A stretch of 64,000 bases of DNA from Peptococcus simiae (GCF_046097595.1 NZ_JBJUVG010000002.1:124001-188000), one strand, 5' to 3'. Shown: positions 36,188 through 45,526, counted from the stretch's first letter. The notes: generated by a model not told the origin, from the letters alone. Numbers and translations: made by a program.

Positions 36188-38539
36188 CTAAGAGAGTTCG
36201 CGTTTAATTTCTTCAAAGGTGTACGCTTCGAAGACGTCACCTTCTTTGATGTCATTGAATTTTTCAAATCCGATACCACATTCATACCCAGCAGCGACCT
36301 CTTTAACATCATCTTTAAAGCGTTTTAAAGAGGCCATTTCACCGTCATAAATGACGACGCTGTCGCGAAGAATCCGGATATTGGCATTGCGGACAATTTT
36401 ACCGTCAGTGACATAGCAGCCGGCGACATTCCCAATCTTAGGTACCTTAAAAACGCTCCGGACCTCTGCTTGGCCCAGGTCAACTTCCCGAATTTCAGGA
36501 GCTAAAAGACCGCTCAGGGCATTTTTAACGTCATCGATGGCTTCATAGATAATGCGATAGGTATTGATATCGACATTTTCCTTGTCAGCTAACTTCTTGG
36601 CGTTGATATCCGGCCGGACATTAAAGCCAATGATAACAGCCTGGGAGGCCATGGCCAGCATAACGTCAGATTCCCGGATACCACCGACAGCCGTTCGGAT
36701 AATATTGACCCGGACCTCTTCTGTACCTAATCCCTCTAAAGATTGGCGCATGGCTTCGATAGACCCCTGGGTATCTGCTTTTAAAACGATATTCAATTCC
36801 CGGACATCGCCTTCTTGGATCTGGCTGAACAATTCTTCCAGGGAAACCGCCGACCCCCGACTAATTTCTTTCATGTGCTTTTCTTGTTGACGTTTTTCAG
36901 CCAGTTGTTTGGCCAGTTTTTCATTGGCAACGGCTGCAAAGTCGTCCCCGGCTTCCGGCACTTCACTGAGCCCGAGAATTTCTGCCGGTGTTGAAGGGCC
37001 GGCTTTTTCTAAGGGCTTGCCATTGTAGTCAAACATGGCCCGAATCCGCCCTTGGGTGGAGCCGGCAATGACGAAGTCACCGCTATGAAGGGTCCCGTTT
37101 TGAACCAGGAGGGTTGCTACAACCCCACGGCTTTTATCCAGCTTGGATTCAACAACCTTCCCGACGGCGTGACGGTTGGGGTTGGCCTTCAGGTCTTCCA
37201 TTTCAGCAACCAAAAGGATCATCTCTAGCAGCTCTTCAATACCATCGCCCCGTTTGGCAGATACCGGGACCATAATGGCGTCGCCGCCCCATTCTTCAGC
37301 CACAATGCCGTACTGGGTCAGCTCTTGCTTGACCACTTCCGGGTTGGCGTCAGGTTTGTCTATTTTATTGATGGCCACAATAATGGGCACTTCTGCCGCT
37401 TTCGCATGGTCAATGGCTTCAATGGTTTGCGGCATGACCCCATCATCTGCAGCGACTACAAGGATGGCAATGTCGGTAATTTGTGCCCCCCGGGCCCGCA
37501 TGGAAGTAAAGGCTTCGTGGCCTGGAGTATCCAGGAAGGTAATGCGCTCATTATTAAAGCGCACCTGGTAAGCACCAATCTGCTGGGTAATCCCGCCGGC
37601 TTCTTGGATGGTTACGTTCGTTTGGCGAATCTTATCCAGGAGGGAGGTCTTACCATGGTCAACGTGCCCCATGATGGTGACAACAGAGGGACGTTTACGC
37701 AGGTCATGAGGATTATCTTCGACTTCCAGTTCCTTGAGTAAGTCCTCTTCCATGGTGGTTTTAACTTCAACGGTTGCCCCATATTCTTCAGCAATAATGG
37801 AAGCCGTATCGGCGTCCAATTCCTGATTCATGGTTGCCATCATGCCCAGGCTCATGAGTTTCATGATGATTTCACTGGCCTTTTTACTCAACTGACGGGC
37901 CAGGTCTTGGACAGTGATGGTTTCATTAATCACGACATGGTGCTTAACTTCAGCAAATTCGCGCGGTTCATGTTGGGGCGCCCGCTTATTATGGCGTTTG
38001 TCCTTTTTCCCCTTGCGATTTTTCTTGTTAAAGGACTGGTTTCTGTTTTGACCGTTCTTATCGTTTCTATTTGAATGGTTGTTTTGATGAGAAGACCGAT
38101 TGTCATTTGGACGGTTTTGTTGCTTTTGTCTTTTGTTGACGTTTTTCTGGCTATGGGATTTTTCCCCTTTTTTCTGGTCAACATGGTTGCCTTTTTGCTG
38201 CCCATTCGACTGGTGCTTATGCTCAGATTTTTGACCATCTTTTTTATGATGATGCCCGGCGCCTCCCCCTGCCTGCCCCTTCTTTTCCTGATGAGAAGCT
38301 TGGCTTGACGGGTTGCCCTTGGCACCCTTATGTGTTTTATTTTTATCAGCTGTTTTATTAGATGGTGCGGTAGACTTTGCTTCATGGCTGAATTTGTTTT
38401 TGATATCTTGAGCGACAGACTCAGAAACCGTGCTCATGTGGTTTTTCACCGGCACCTGCATTTTTTCCAGTTCCTGAATAATCGTCTTAGAATCTTGTTT
38501 CAGCTCTTTAGCGAGTTCATAGATTCGTACTTTTCCCAT
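36188..38539 (-). CDS. infB: Translation initiation factor IF-2
   Basis: 783-aa GTPase that joins fMet-tRNA to the 30S subunit. It starts GKVRIYELAKEL; a low-complexity stretch rich in His, Lys, Asn, Gln and Gly spans about residues 55-195; then the IF2-N domain, the G domain with GHVDHGKTSLL near residue 288, and the C-terminal fMet-tRNA binding domains. GTG and two ATGs are adjacent at 38545-38537. I prefer the ATG at 38539, which best fits spacing from GGGGTGTG and the family start. The basic, asparagine-rich linker is longer in polar repeats than usual but such linkers vary widely. Confidence 0.97.
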   Translation of the reverse strand: MGKVRIYELAKELKQDSKTIIQELEKMQVPVKNHMSTVSESVAQDIKNKFSHEAKSTAPSNKTADKNKTHKGAKGNPSSQASHQEKKGQAGGGAGHHHKKDGQKSEHKHQSNGQQKGNHVDQKKGEKSHSQKNVNKRQKQQNRPNDNRSSHQNNHSNRNDKNGQNRNQSFNKKNRKGKKDKRHNKRAPQHEPREFAEVKHHVVINETITVQDLARQLSKKASEIIMKLMSLGMMATMNQELDADTASIIAEEYGATVEVKTTMEEDLLKELEVEDNPHDLRKRPSVVTIMGHVDHGKTSLLDKIRQTNVTIQEAGGITQQIGAYQVRFNNERITFLDTPGHEAFTSMRARGAQITDIAILVVAADDGVMPQTIEAIDHAKAAEVPIIVAINKIDKPDANPEVVKQELTQYGIVAEEWGGDAIMVPVSAKRGDGIEELLEMILLVAEMEDLKANPNRHAVGKVVESKLDKSRGVVATLLVQNGTLHSGDFVIAGSTQGRIRAMFDYNGKPLEKAGPSTPAEILGLSEVPEAGDDFAAVANEKLAKQLAEKRQQEKHMKEISRGSAVSLEELFSQIQEGDVRELNIVLKADTQGSIEAMRQSLEGLGTEEVRVNIIRTAVGGIRESDVMLAMASQAVIIGFNVRPDINAKKLADKENVDINTYRIIYEAIDDVKNALSGLLAPEIREVDLGQAEVRSVFKVPKIGNVAGCYVTDGKIVRNANIRILRDSVVIYDGEMASLKRFKDDVKEVAAGYECGIGFEKFNDIKEGDVFEAYTFEEIKRELS

Positions 38540-38564
38540 CATCACACCCCGATTCTTTCTGGTT

Positions 38565-38894
38565 TTATTTTTCCATAGATTCCATCCTGCATTTTAAGAT
38601 TGCATCTGCAAATGAGTCATCTAAAAGGGCAACGATGGCTCTGGGCGACTGGCCCATGGCTAAACCTATTGCACTTTTATTTGAAAAAGAAAAGCATGGC
38701 AGGTCAAAGCTTTCGGCTTTACGGTACCAGCGGTTTTTAGCTTCTTCGCTGAGATCATCTGCGATGACGAGTAATTTGACTTGGTCTTTTTTCAGAAGGG
38801 CTCGCACATTGGCATCGCCTGAGGTGATTTTTTTAGCCTTTTGGGCAAAACCTAAAAGACTTAAGATTTTCTTTTCAACCACTTCACTTAACAT
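38565..38894 (-). CDS. ylxQ: L7Ae/L30e-family RNA-binding protein YlxQ
   Basis: 109-aa protein of the L7Ae/L30e/S12e/Gadd45 fold that binds kink-turn RNA; role in cell not settled. ILSLLGFAQKAKKITSGDANVRALL and KLLVIADDLSEEAKNR are the family signature. The ATG at 38894 overlaps ylxR by 11 bases and has GAGG nine bases upstream; a longer frame to 38924 has no site. Its place between ylxR and infB is the standard one. Confidence 0.92.
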   Translation of the reverse strand: MLSEVVEKKILSLLGFAQKAKKITSGDANVRALLKKDQVKLLVIADDLSEEAKNRWYRKAESFDLPCFSFSNKSAIGLAMGQSPRAIVALLDDSFADAILKCRMESMEK

Positions 38895-39153
38895 AGGCTT
38901 GAACCTCGGCCAGGAGTGCCTCAAAAGCTTCGTCTGTTACGGACGTTTTAAAAGAAGCTTGGAGCCTTTTGCGGAAGGACTTATCTAAGCTGCAAATTTC
39001 ACGACCGCATAAATAAGCGCCCCTTCCCGGCATTTTCCCACTTGGATCAAGATGGAAGGCACCCTTGCTATCTCGCACAATGCGAATTAATTCTCTTTTT
39101 GGCAGTTTCTCACCACAGGACAAACAGGTCCTTTCAGGCACTTTTTTTGTCAT
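38884..39153 (-). CDS. rnpM: YlxR family protein / RNase P modulator RnpM
   Basis: 89-aa RNA-binding protein. RTCLSCGEKLPKRELIRIV with its CxxC pair and the diagnostic GRGAYLC motif identify the YlxR (DUF448) family. In Bacillus it binds the RNase P RNA and tunes its activity. It lies 14 bases after nusA and overlaps ylxQ, consistent with one transcript. Confidence 0.94.
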   Translation of the reverse strand: MTKKVPERTCLSCGEKLPKRELIRIVRDSKGAFHLDPSGKMPGRGAYLCGREICSLDKSFRKRLQASFKTSVTDEAFEALLAEVQAYVK

Positions 39154-39167
39154 GGTCCACCTCTTAA

Positions 39168-40259
39168 TTACATTTCATCTGAAAAAATAAAATTATAATT
39201 AATCTCCTGCTCGTCCGCTTGGCTTTTGCTTTTTATATCGATTTTCCAGCCGGTCAACTTAGCGGCTAAACGGGCATTTTGCCCCTCTTTGCCAATGGCC
39301 AGTGACAACTGGTCATCCGGCACGACAACAATCGCCTTATTTTCCTCTTCATCGACCAAGACATCGATGACCACAGAGGGACTAAGAGATTCGGCAATGT
39401 ATAAGTCTGGCGACGGTTCCCAGTTGATAATATCGATCTTTTCGCCGTTCAACTCATCGACAACAGCCCGTACCCGAGACCCATTCGGTCCAACACAGGC
39501 ACCGACCGGGTCGATATTTTCATCGTTGGAAGCAACAGCTATTTTAGACCGCATACCGGCTTCTCTAGCCACCGACTTGATTTCCACATAGCCATCCTGA
39601 ATTTCAGGGACTTCAAGCTCAAATAAACGGCTGAGCAAGTCGGCATGGATACGAGAAAGGATAATTTGTGGCCCTTTAGCTGCATTGCGAACTTCGACAA
39701 TATAGGCCTTGAGCCGTTGGCCGGCTTGGATGTCTTCGCCGGGGATTTGTTCCGCTACAGGCAACATACCATCTGCATTATTGAGCCGTACAGTACATAC
39801 CCCATGGTCGATCCGGTCAACAATCCCGGTGACGATATCAGACTCGCGGCTGGCAAATTCTTTGAAGACATGTCCACGTTCGGCTTCGCGTAATTTCTGC
39901 ACAATGACTTGCTTGGCCGTTTGCGCTGCAATCCGGCCGAAATTTTTCGGTTCTTCTTTTTCAGAAATCGTATCCCCGATTTTAGCATGGGGGTAACTTT
40001 CCTGAGCATCGAGTAGGGCAATTTCCGTTTGGGGGTCTTCCACTTCAGCAACGACGATGCGGTCGATAAAGACATCGATGGCATCTGTTTTGCTGTTAAA
40101 CTCAATGCGGACATTCACATCGCTGCCATAGTTTTTCTTATAGGCCGAAACCAGAGATGTTTTAATGGCTTCTTCAATGACAGCCGGCTTTAAGCCCTTT
40201 TCTATTTCCAGTAAAGTAAGAATTTCTCGCAGGGAGTCTTTCTTAGCCTTTTTCTTCAT
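39168..40259 (-). CDS. nusA: Transcription termination/antitermination factor NusA
   Basis: 363-aa RNA polymerase-binding protein: N-terminal NTD, S1 domain (about 130-200) and two KH domains with DPVGACVGPNGSRV and IVVVPDDQLSLAIGKEGQNARLA. It lacks the acidic repeats of gamma-proteobacterial NusA, normal for Bacillota. Start choice: ATG at 40259 follows GAGGTGGAG; the TTG at 40271 overlaps that site. NusA often controls this operon. Confidence 0.97.
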   Translation of the reverse strand: MKKKAKKDSLREILTLLEIEKGLKPAVIEEAIKTSLVSAYKKNYGSDVNVRIEFNSKTDAIDVFIDRIVVAEVEDPQTEIALLDAQESYPHAKIGDTISEKEEPKNFGRIAAQTAKQVIVQKLREAERGHVFKEFASRESDIVTGIVDRIDHGVCTVRLNNADGMLPVAEQIPGEDIQAGQRLKAYIVEVRNAAKGPQIILSRIHADLLSRLFELEVPEIQDGYVEIKSVAREAGMRSKIAVASNDENIDPVGACVGPNGSRVRAVVDELNGEKIDIINWEPSPDLYIAESLSPSVVIDVLVDEEENKAIVVVPDDQLSLAIGKEGQNARLAAKLTGWKIDIKSKSQADEQEINYNFIFSDEM

Positions 40260-40279
40260 GCTCCACCTCAATACCTCTG

Positions 40280-40753
40280 TTAAAATTCAAAATATAAGTT
40301 CGCTTTAGCAATATCAGTATATGCCAGCTGATAGGATCCCCCGGAAGATGTGACCAGGGTAATGCCTTCTTCATCTGCCTTTTCCAAGCTACCGACAAGG
40401 GTTTTTAGGCTATCGACAGCCTTATAAAGCTTGACGGAAACCAATTGACCGGTAAAACGGATGAAGTCTTGCGGTTTTTTCAGTGGCCGTTCAATCCCCG
40501 GGGAAGAAACCTCTAAGCGATAGGCCCCCTTAATCGGCAGGTCTTCACGCTGGTCTAGGGCCTCTCCTAAAAGCCGATTGATTTTTTCGCAATCGTTTAA
40601 ATCTATATGTTCATCCTCAGCTAGACGATCACAGAATAACCGTAAGAAATAATCGCCGCCTTCTTTTCTGTATTCAACGTCAACCAATTCAAAGCCATAG
40701 GATTCTAAAAGGGACGCAAAATGTTTTTCAATGTAGGATTCGGTTGCATTCAT
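40280..40753 (-). CDS. rimP: Ribosome maturation factor RimP
   Basis: 157-aa factor for early 30S assembly. DVEYRKEGGDYFLRLFCD, DLNDCEKINRLLGEALD and LEVSSPGIERPLKKPQDF are the family signature. It is the first gene of the nusA-infB operon. Its own promoter lies at 40815-40843 and the 5' leader starts with a strong hairpin. An AAAGGTGG site precedes the ATG. Confidence 0.96.
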   Translation of the reverse strand: MNATESYIEKHFASLLESYGFELVDVEYRKEGGDYFLRLFCDRLAEDEHIDLNDCEKINRLLGEALDQREDLPIKGAYRLEVSSPGIERPLKKPQDFIRFTGQLVSVKLYKAVDSLKTLVGSLEKADEEGITLVTSSGGSYQLAYTDIAKANLYFEF

Positions 40754-40779
40754 AGGGTGTTCACCACCTTTAATAAATA

Positions 40780-40807
40780 GGAAAGAGTGGGCTGGCCCAC
40801 TCTTTCC
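40780..40807 (-). terminator. Hairpin between acpP and rimP, at the rimP transcript 5' end
   Basis: Thirteen bases (GGAAAGAGTGGGC) pair perfectly with 40795-40807 around a 2-base loop. The T run afterwards is weak (TATTTATT). It would stop acpP transcripts, and because the rimP promoter points straight into it, it would also sit at the very 5' end of the rimP mRNA. Confidence 0.7.
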
Positions 40808-40814
40808 GCTAATA

Positions 40815-40843
40815 AGTATAACATAGAATTAAGCGTATAGCAA
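40815..40843 (-). promoter_or_regulatory. Sigma-A promoter of the rimP-nusA-infB operon
   Basis: TTGCTA (40838-40843) and TATACT (40815-40820) on the - strand are 17 bases apart, immediately after the acpP stop codon. The predicted transcript begins at about 40808, right at the hairpin. Confidence 0.7.
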
Positions 40844-40844
40844 A

Positions 40845-41075
40845 TTAGGATAACAACTGGTCTACATACTTAGAGAGCTCTCCGACATTTTTAAATCCCT
40901 CTACCTCTTCATCAGGCAGGTCGACATTAAATTCACTTTCAATATTCATAATCACTTCTACGACGTCTAAGGAATCTGCCTCTACTTCTTCAAAGGTCGT
41001 ATGCTCGGTAATCTTAGCCGGGTCAATGGACAATTGGTTGGCGACGATTTCTTTCACTTGTTCAAAGGTGGTCAT
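40845..41075 (-). CDS. acpP: Acyl carrier protein
   Basis: 76-aa carrier of fatty acyl intermediates. The phosphopantetheine attachment Ser lies in EADSLDVVE near residue 37, and the protein is strongly acidic as expected. ATG at 41075 follows GGAGG by six bases; the Shine-Dalgarno lies in the end of plsX. The plsX-acpP pair links phospholipid and fatty acid synthesis. Confidence 0.97.
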   Translation of the reverse strand: MTTFEQVKEIVANQLSIDPAKITEHTTFEEVEADSLDVVEVIMNIESEFNVDLPDEEVEGFKNVGELSKYVDQLLS

Positions 41076-41076
41076 A

Positions 41077-42075
41077 TTATTCCTCCATTCCATCTTTTGC
41101 TACAGCTTCTTCTATCTGAGAGATGAGTTGGGCTTCGATACATTCTTTGGCAACAAGGATACCATTGACGACGGCTCTTGCGTCACTATTCCCGTGACAG
41201 ACAATGCTGACGCCCTTGACCCCAAGGAGGGGGGCGCCGCCAACGGCTTTAGGATCCATGGTATCTTTGAGGCCATAAAAAGCCGGTTTGAGTAAAAGGG
41301 CCCCCATCTTATAGCGGGCACTCTTTTCAATTTCTCTCTTTAAAAGTTTAAAAATATTTTTACCAAAGCCTTCAAGGGTTTTTAAGATGACATTGCCGGT
41401 AAAGCCATCACAAACCATGACATCAGCAGTGCCCTCGGTAATTTCCCGTCCTTCTATATTGCCTATAAAGTGAAGGTCAGATTGTTTCAGCAATTGGTGG
41501 CTTGCTTGGGTAAGGTCGCTGCCCTTTTCTTCTTCAGCCCCATTGTTGATGAGGGCCACCTTGGCCGGCTGACCGGTTAAAAGCTGCATGTATACGGCAC
41601 CCATGGTGGCGAAGTCCAGAAGGTTATCTGGGTCGACCTGGGTATTGGCCCCGGCATCAACTAAGAGCTTGGGTCCCTGGAGGGTCGGTAGAAGAACGGC
41701 AATGGCCGGTCTCTTAATCCCCTTAATCCGGCCTAGGCGAAAGATGGCTGAAGCCATTTGGGCTCCGGTGTTTCCGCAGGAGACGATACCATCGCAATGG
41801 CCATCACGGACGAGATCTGTCGCGAGGCGAACAGAAGCTTGTTTTTTCTGACGGAAGGCTGTCGCCGGGTGTTCATTCATGCCGATGACCTCATCGGTAT
41901 GTACAATCGATAGGCGGTCCTTGACCTGCTCATCGATAAAAGGCTTAATCTGGGCTTCATCGCCTACTAGGACAATTTCCTCTATTTCCGGAAATTGTTG
42001 GAGGGCTTGGCAGGCACCTAGGACGACTTCTTTTGGTGCATAGTCGCCTCCCATTGCATCTACGGCTATCTTCAT
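41077..42075 (-). CDS. plsX: Phosphate acyltransferase PlsX
   Basis: 332-aa peripheral membrane enzyme turning acyl-ACP into acyl-phosphate for PlsY. It begins MKIAVDAMGGDYAPKEVV and has SCGNTGAQMASA and VMVCDGFTGNVILKTLEG. Start at 42075 has AAGGAGG upstream and overlaps the rpe stop as ATGA. The open frame extends another 30 codons into rpe but that part is not PlsX. No fapR precedes it. Confidence 0.97.
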   Translation of the reverse strand: MKIAVDAMGGDYAPKEVVLGACQALQQFPEIEEIVLVGDEAQIKPFIDEQVKDRLSIVHTDEVIGMNEHPATAFRQKKQASVRLATDLVRDGHCDGIVSCGNTGAQMASAIFRLGRIKGIKRPAIAVLLPTLQGPKLLVDAGANTQVDPDNLLDFATMGAVYMQLLTGQPAKVALINNGAEEEKGSDLTQASHQLLKQSDLHFIGNIEGREITEGTADVMVCDGFTGNVILKTLEGFGKNIFKLLKREIEKSARYKMGALLLKPAFYGLKDTMDPKAVGGAPLLGVKGVSIVCHGNSDARAVVNGILVAKECIEAQLISQIEEAVAKDGMEE

Positions 42076-42737
42076 TGAGCCTCCTTGCCGGTGGCTGCTA
42101 GAATCCCTTCCAGGGCCGCTTTTCGGTCCTCTTTGCCAAATATAGCTGATCCGGCAACGAGGCACTTGGCCCCAGCATCGACAACCGCCTTGGCGTTATC
42201 TGTGGTAATGCCACCATCTACCTGGAGAATAGCTTTAGAGCCGGCTTCATCCATGAGCCGACGGAGTTCTTTGATCTTAAAGGTGATGTCTATAAAGGAC
42301 TGGCCCCCAAATCCCGGGTGGACGCTCATAAGTAAAATCAGGTCAGCTTCAGTCAAATAGGGTTCAACAGCTGAAAGGGGAGTTTCCGGGTTGATGGAAA
42401 GGCCGGCCTTACAGCCCAGGGCCTTGATATCGGCCAGGGTTTGACGAACATCCCGGCTGGCTTCCTCATGGACTGTAATTAAATCAGCGCCGGCATCGGC
42501 GAAGTCTTTTAAGTAGCGGCTGGGCTCGGCAATCATCAAGTGGCAGTCAAAAAAGAGGTCGGAGACCTTGCGAATGGCCTTGATGACAGGGATCCCGAAA
42601 GAAATATTAGGCACAAAAAGGCCATCCATGACATCCAGGTGAAGCCAGGGTGCTCCGGCTTGATCGATGGCTTTTAATTCATCTTCGAGCCGGGCAAAAT
42701 TAGCGGATAAAAGAGACGGTGAAATGATTATAGACAC
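42072..42737 (-). CDS. rpe: Ribulose-phosphate 3-epimerase
   Basis: 221-aa TIM-barrel enzyme of the pentose phosphate pathway. SPSLLSANFARLEDEL, HLDVMDGLFVPNISFG, and SVHPGFGGQSFI hold the catalytic and metal residues; DGGITTDNA closes the barrel. It follows rsgA after 13 bases, the usual prpC-prkC-rsgA-rpe order, and overlaps plsX by 4 bases. Confidence 0.97.
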   Translation of the reverse strand: MSIIISPSLLSANFARLEDELKAIDQAGAPWLHLDVMDGLFVPNISFGIPVIKAIRKVSDLFFDCHLMIAEPSRYLKDFADAGADLITVHEEASRDVRQTLADIKALGCKAGLSINPETPLSAVEPYLTEADLILLMSVHPGFGGQSFIDITFKIKELRRLMDEAGSKAILQVDGGITTDNAKAVVDAGAKCLVAGSAIFGKEDRKAALEGILAATGKEAQ

Positions 42738-42750
42738 AAGCAGCCCCCTC

Positions 42751-43596
42751 TTACTCTAGTTCGGATAGTAAAGTGCAGTAATTCTGATAGCGTTTATCGG
42801 ATAGTATACCCGAATGAACAGCTGTTTTAACACCGCATACCGGTTCATTGATATGCAGACAGTCTCTATACTGGCAGCCATCTGCCTGGTCCATAAAGTC
42901 AGGGTAGTAGTGAGATAGGTCCCTTCCTTCTAAATCCTTGGGCAGGTGGAGCATGTTGAAACCGGGTGTATCGACAATAAAGCCACTTTCAAAAGGGATA
43001 AAGCGGGTGGTCCGGGTGGTGTGCCGCCCCCGCTTTAATTTATCGCTCACTGAGGCGGTGGCCTGGTCATCACTGCCTGTTAAGGCATTAATGAGGGTTG
43101 ATTTTCCCACGCCGGATTGGCCGGCGATGGCGGTGGTTTTTCCGCTTAATTCATCCAGCAAGCCCTCTACCCCTAGCCGGTCTCGGGCGCTGATTCGAAA
43201 AACCGGGTAGCTATCGCGGTAGTAGGTCTGGATGGCTGTTAAGTCGGCAGTCAAGTCGGCCTTATTGAAAACCAAAAGCGGTCTGATTTGATGGTAGTGG
43301 GCGATTACCAGAAGGCGGTCAACCAGTAAAAAATCCACTTCCGGATCTTGCAAGGCGGATAGGATAATTAATTGATCAATATTTGACAGACTGGGCCGGT
43401 GTAAGGCATTCTTTCTGGGATAGATGGATTCTATCGTCCCTTCCGCCTTTTTGCTAGGCTCGATAAGCACCCAGTCTCCGGCAACAGCAATCTGCTCTCC
43501 TCTTTTATTTTTCCCGCGCAAGCGGCAGGTATAGAGGCCCCCTTCTGTAAGTACCTCATAAAATCCACCATGTGCAGTTAAAACCCGGCCTTTCAT
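42751..43596 (-). CDS. rsgA: Ribosome small-subunit-dependent GTPase RsgA
   Basis: 281-aa circularly permuted GTPase checking 30S maturation. An OB fold comes first, then NKAD (G4) ahead of GQSGVGKSTLIN (G1) and DTPG (G3), and a zinc-binding C-terminus with CxxxxCxH and a later Cys (CQYRDCLH, EPVCG). ATG at 43596 has GTGAGGTGA just upstream and leaves 10 bases after prkC; the longer frame to 43638 overlaps prkC without a site. Confidence 0.96.
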   Translation of the reverse strand: MKGRVLTAHGGFYEVLTEGGLYTCRLRGKNKRGEQIAVAGDWVLIEPSKKAEGTIESIYPRKNALHRPSLSNIDQLIILSALQDPEVDFLLVDRLLVIAHYHQIRPLLVFNKADLTADLTAIQTYYRDSYPVFRISARDRLGVEGLLDELSGKTTAIAGQSGVGKSTLINALTGSDDQATASVSDKLKRGRHTTRTTRFIPFESGFIVDTPGFNMLHLPKDLEGRDLSHYYPDFMDQADGCQYRDCLHINEPVCGVKTAVHSGILSDKRYQNYCTLLSELE

Positions 43597-43606
43597 AGTC
43601 ACCTCA

Positions 43607-45526
43607 CTAAGTGTTGATTTGATTAATTTCTCTGCCATTCAGGCTAATGTGTAGCTTACTTCCGGAGGGGGCATTATAATTTTTACTAAAGGACTCCCCT
43701 TCTTCATGGACGCCGCGGTAGAGCATGGTTTGGTTCCCTGATGCATCCGTTTGGGTAATAACGACGACTCCCTTTTCCGGTAAGACAAAGGACACATTGA
43801 CAGGAACATCTTCACTAACGTGTCTGCCCGTCCCAATAGTGAGGGTAACGCCGGTCCCTTTTTCAAGTTCGGCACCAGGTTCAATGGATTGACCGATAAC
43901 GCGGTCCTTGTCATCATTTGAAGTTTCTTCTTCACTGGTAGAAGATACAGTCAGGCCACGGCCGGCTAAGGCTGACCGGGCTTCCGAAAGCTTCATCCCC
44001 CGGAGGTCCGGCATGGTGGCGTATTCCGGTTTTTTGCCCAAGCTCACCGTAATGTCTATAGCCGTATCCTTGTCGACTTCTTTACCGGACCGGGGTGACT
44101 GGGAAATGACCTTTCCTTCCGGGACACTGCTGTCATAGTCCGTCTGGACCTTACCAAGGCGCAGCTTGGCATCCGCTAAAGCTTCTCTAGCTTCAGCCTC
44201 TGTTTGTCCCTCTAAGTCCGGCACTTCTATTTTTTTAGGGCCTCGGCTGACGACAACGCCGATAAGGCGGCCTTTTCTAACCTTTTTGCCGGCTACCGGA
44301 TCCTGACTAATGATGGCCCCTTTTTCAATCTCATCACTATATTCGGTATCAATTTCCTTAATGCGCAAGCCCTCTTGGGCAATAATCTGTTCTGCATCCG
44401 GATAGGAAAAGCCAATGACAGAAGGCACTTCTATATTCCCGCCGCCAATAAATGACTGGGCAATTTTCAACGTCCCAAAGGCAGCGAGCAAGACTAAAAG
44501 GAAGATGAGCATCCGCGTCCAGCGCTTTTTCCGATCTGCCCGTTTTTTATCCTTAGAGACTTTTTTGCTTTCTTGTTTGGTTGGCGCCGGCATGTCTGTG
44601 TGTTTTTGGGTTAGGTTCCGCGGCAGGGCCAGGGTATCATTCATCGGGTCTAGGTCCGCCTCTGCTTGCGGAAAAACGGACATTGGCTGGTAGCCGGTTA
44701 TATCGGAAGCATCGGTTTCCCGGATGACCTCAAGGGTTTCCGCCAGCTCTGCCATATCTCGGAAACGAAGGTCCTTGTCTTTTTCCAGGCACTTCAAGAC
44801 CACGGCTTCCATTGCTACCGGGATACCGGGGACAATGGATGTTGGCGGGACAGGCTCTTCTTGAATATGCTTTAAGGCAACGCTGACAGGGTTGTCACTG
44901 GTAAAAGGCACCTGGCCGCAAAGCATCTCATATAGGACAATCCCCAAGGAGTAAATGTCGGATTTTTCATCAACCCGCTCCCCTCGGGCCTGCTCCGGTG
45001 AAAAATAGTGGGCTGAGCCTAAGATGCCCTTGTTATGGGTAATGGTCGTACTGGAAAGCATTTGCGCAATGCCAAAGTCTGTAATTTTTACTAGGCCACT
45101 GCGATCAACTAAGATATTATGGCTCTTAACATCTTTATGTATAATATGGTTTTTGTGGGCGGCGTCTAACCCCCGGGCCGCCTGGATGCCAATATCAGCG
45201 ACCTGGTCCCAGGGGAGGTAGCCCTCATCATTAATGATTTGCTTAATGGACATCCCCTCAACAAATTCCATGACTAGGTAGGCCGGATCTTGGCTGGCGT
45301 CAAAATCATAGATATTGACAATGTTGGGATGGTTTAAGGCCGCAATAGACTTGGCCTCTTTTTTAAAATGCCGTAAGAATTCCGGATCTTCGACGTATTC
45401 TTCCCGGAGGACTTTAACCGCAACTTGCCGGTCCAAAAAGGTGTCCTTGGCCAGATAAACAATGGCCATTCCACCACCACCAATTTTCCGGATGATTTCA
45501 TAGCGACCGCCTAGAATGTCTTGCAC
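43607..45526 (-). CDS. prkC: PASTA-domain Ser/Thr protein kinase PrkC/Stk
   Basis: 639-aa membrane kinase sensing muropeptides and cell-wall state. The kinase domain (about 8-270) has GGGGMAIVY, AVKVLR, DFG and a catalytic loop reading HKDVKSHN in place of the usual HRDxKxxN. One transmembrane segment is near 337-355; three extracellular PASTA repeats span about 365-570, each starting EVPSVIG, EVPDLEG or TMPDLRG; a short extra C-terminal domain follows. prpC overlaps the start by 16 bases, giving a coupled kinase-phosphatase pair. The Arg-to-Lys change in the loop is conservative but unusual. Confidence 0.96.
   Translation of the reverse strand: MQDILGGRYEIIRKIGGGGMAIVYLAKDTFLDRQVAVKVLREEYVEDPEFLRHFKKEAKSIAALNHPNIVNIYDFDASQDPAYLVMEFVEGMSIKQIINDEGYLPWDQVADIGIQAARGLDAAHKNHIIHKDVKSHNILVDRSGLVKITDFGIAQMLSSTTITHNKGILGSAHYFSPEQARGERVDEKSDIYSLGIVLYEMLCGQVPFTSDNPVSVALKHIQEEPVPPTSIVPGIPVAMEAVVLKCLEKDKDLRFRDMAELAETLEVIRETDASDITGYQPMSVFPQAEADLDPMNDTLALPRNLTQKHTDMPAPTKQESKKVSKDKKRADRKKRWTRMLIFLLVLLAAFGTLKIAQSFIGGGNIEVPSVIGFSYPDAEQIIAQEGLRIKEIDTEYSDEIEKGAIISQDPVAGKKVRKGRLIGVVVSRGPKKIEVPDLEGQTEAEAREALADAKLRLGKVQTDYDSSVPEGKVISQSPRSGKEVDKDTAIDITVSLGKKPEYATMPDLRGMKLSEARSALAGRGLTVSSTSEEETSNDDKDRVIGQSIEPGAELEKGTGVTLTIGTGRHVSEDVPVNVSFVLPEKGVVVITQTDASGNQTMLYRGVHEEGESFSKNYNAPSGSKLHISLNGREINQINT

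Noticed and set aside
37930..38385. Possible repeat array in the infB N-terminal linker
   Set aside because: The low-complexity His/Lys/Asn/Gln codons give loose repeats with no fixed unit or spacer; it is normal IF-2 linker, not a CRISPR or tandem array.
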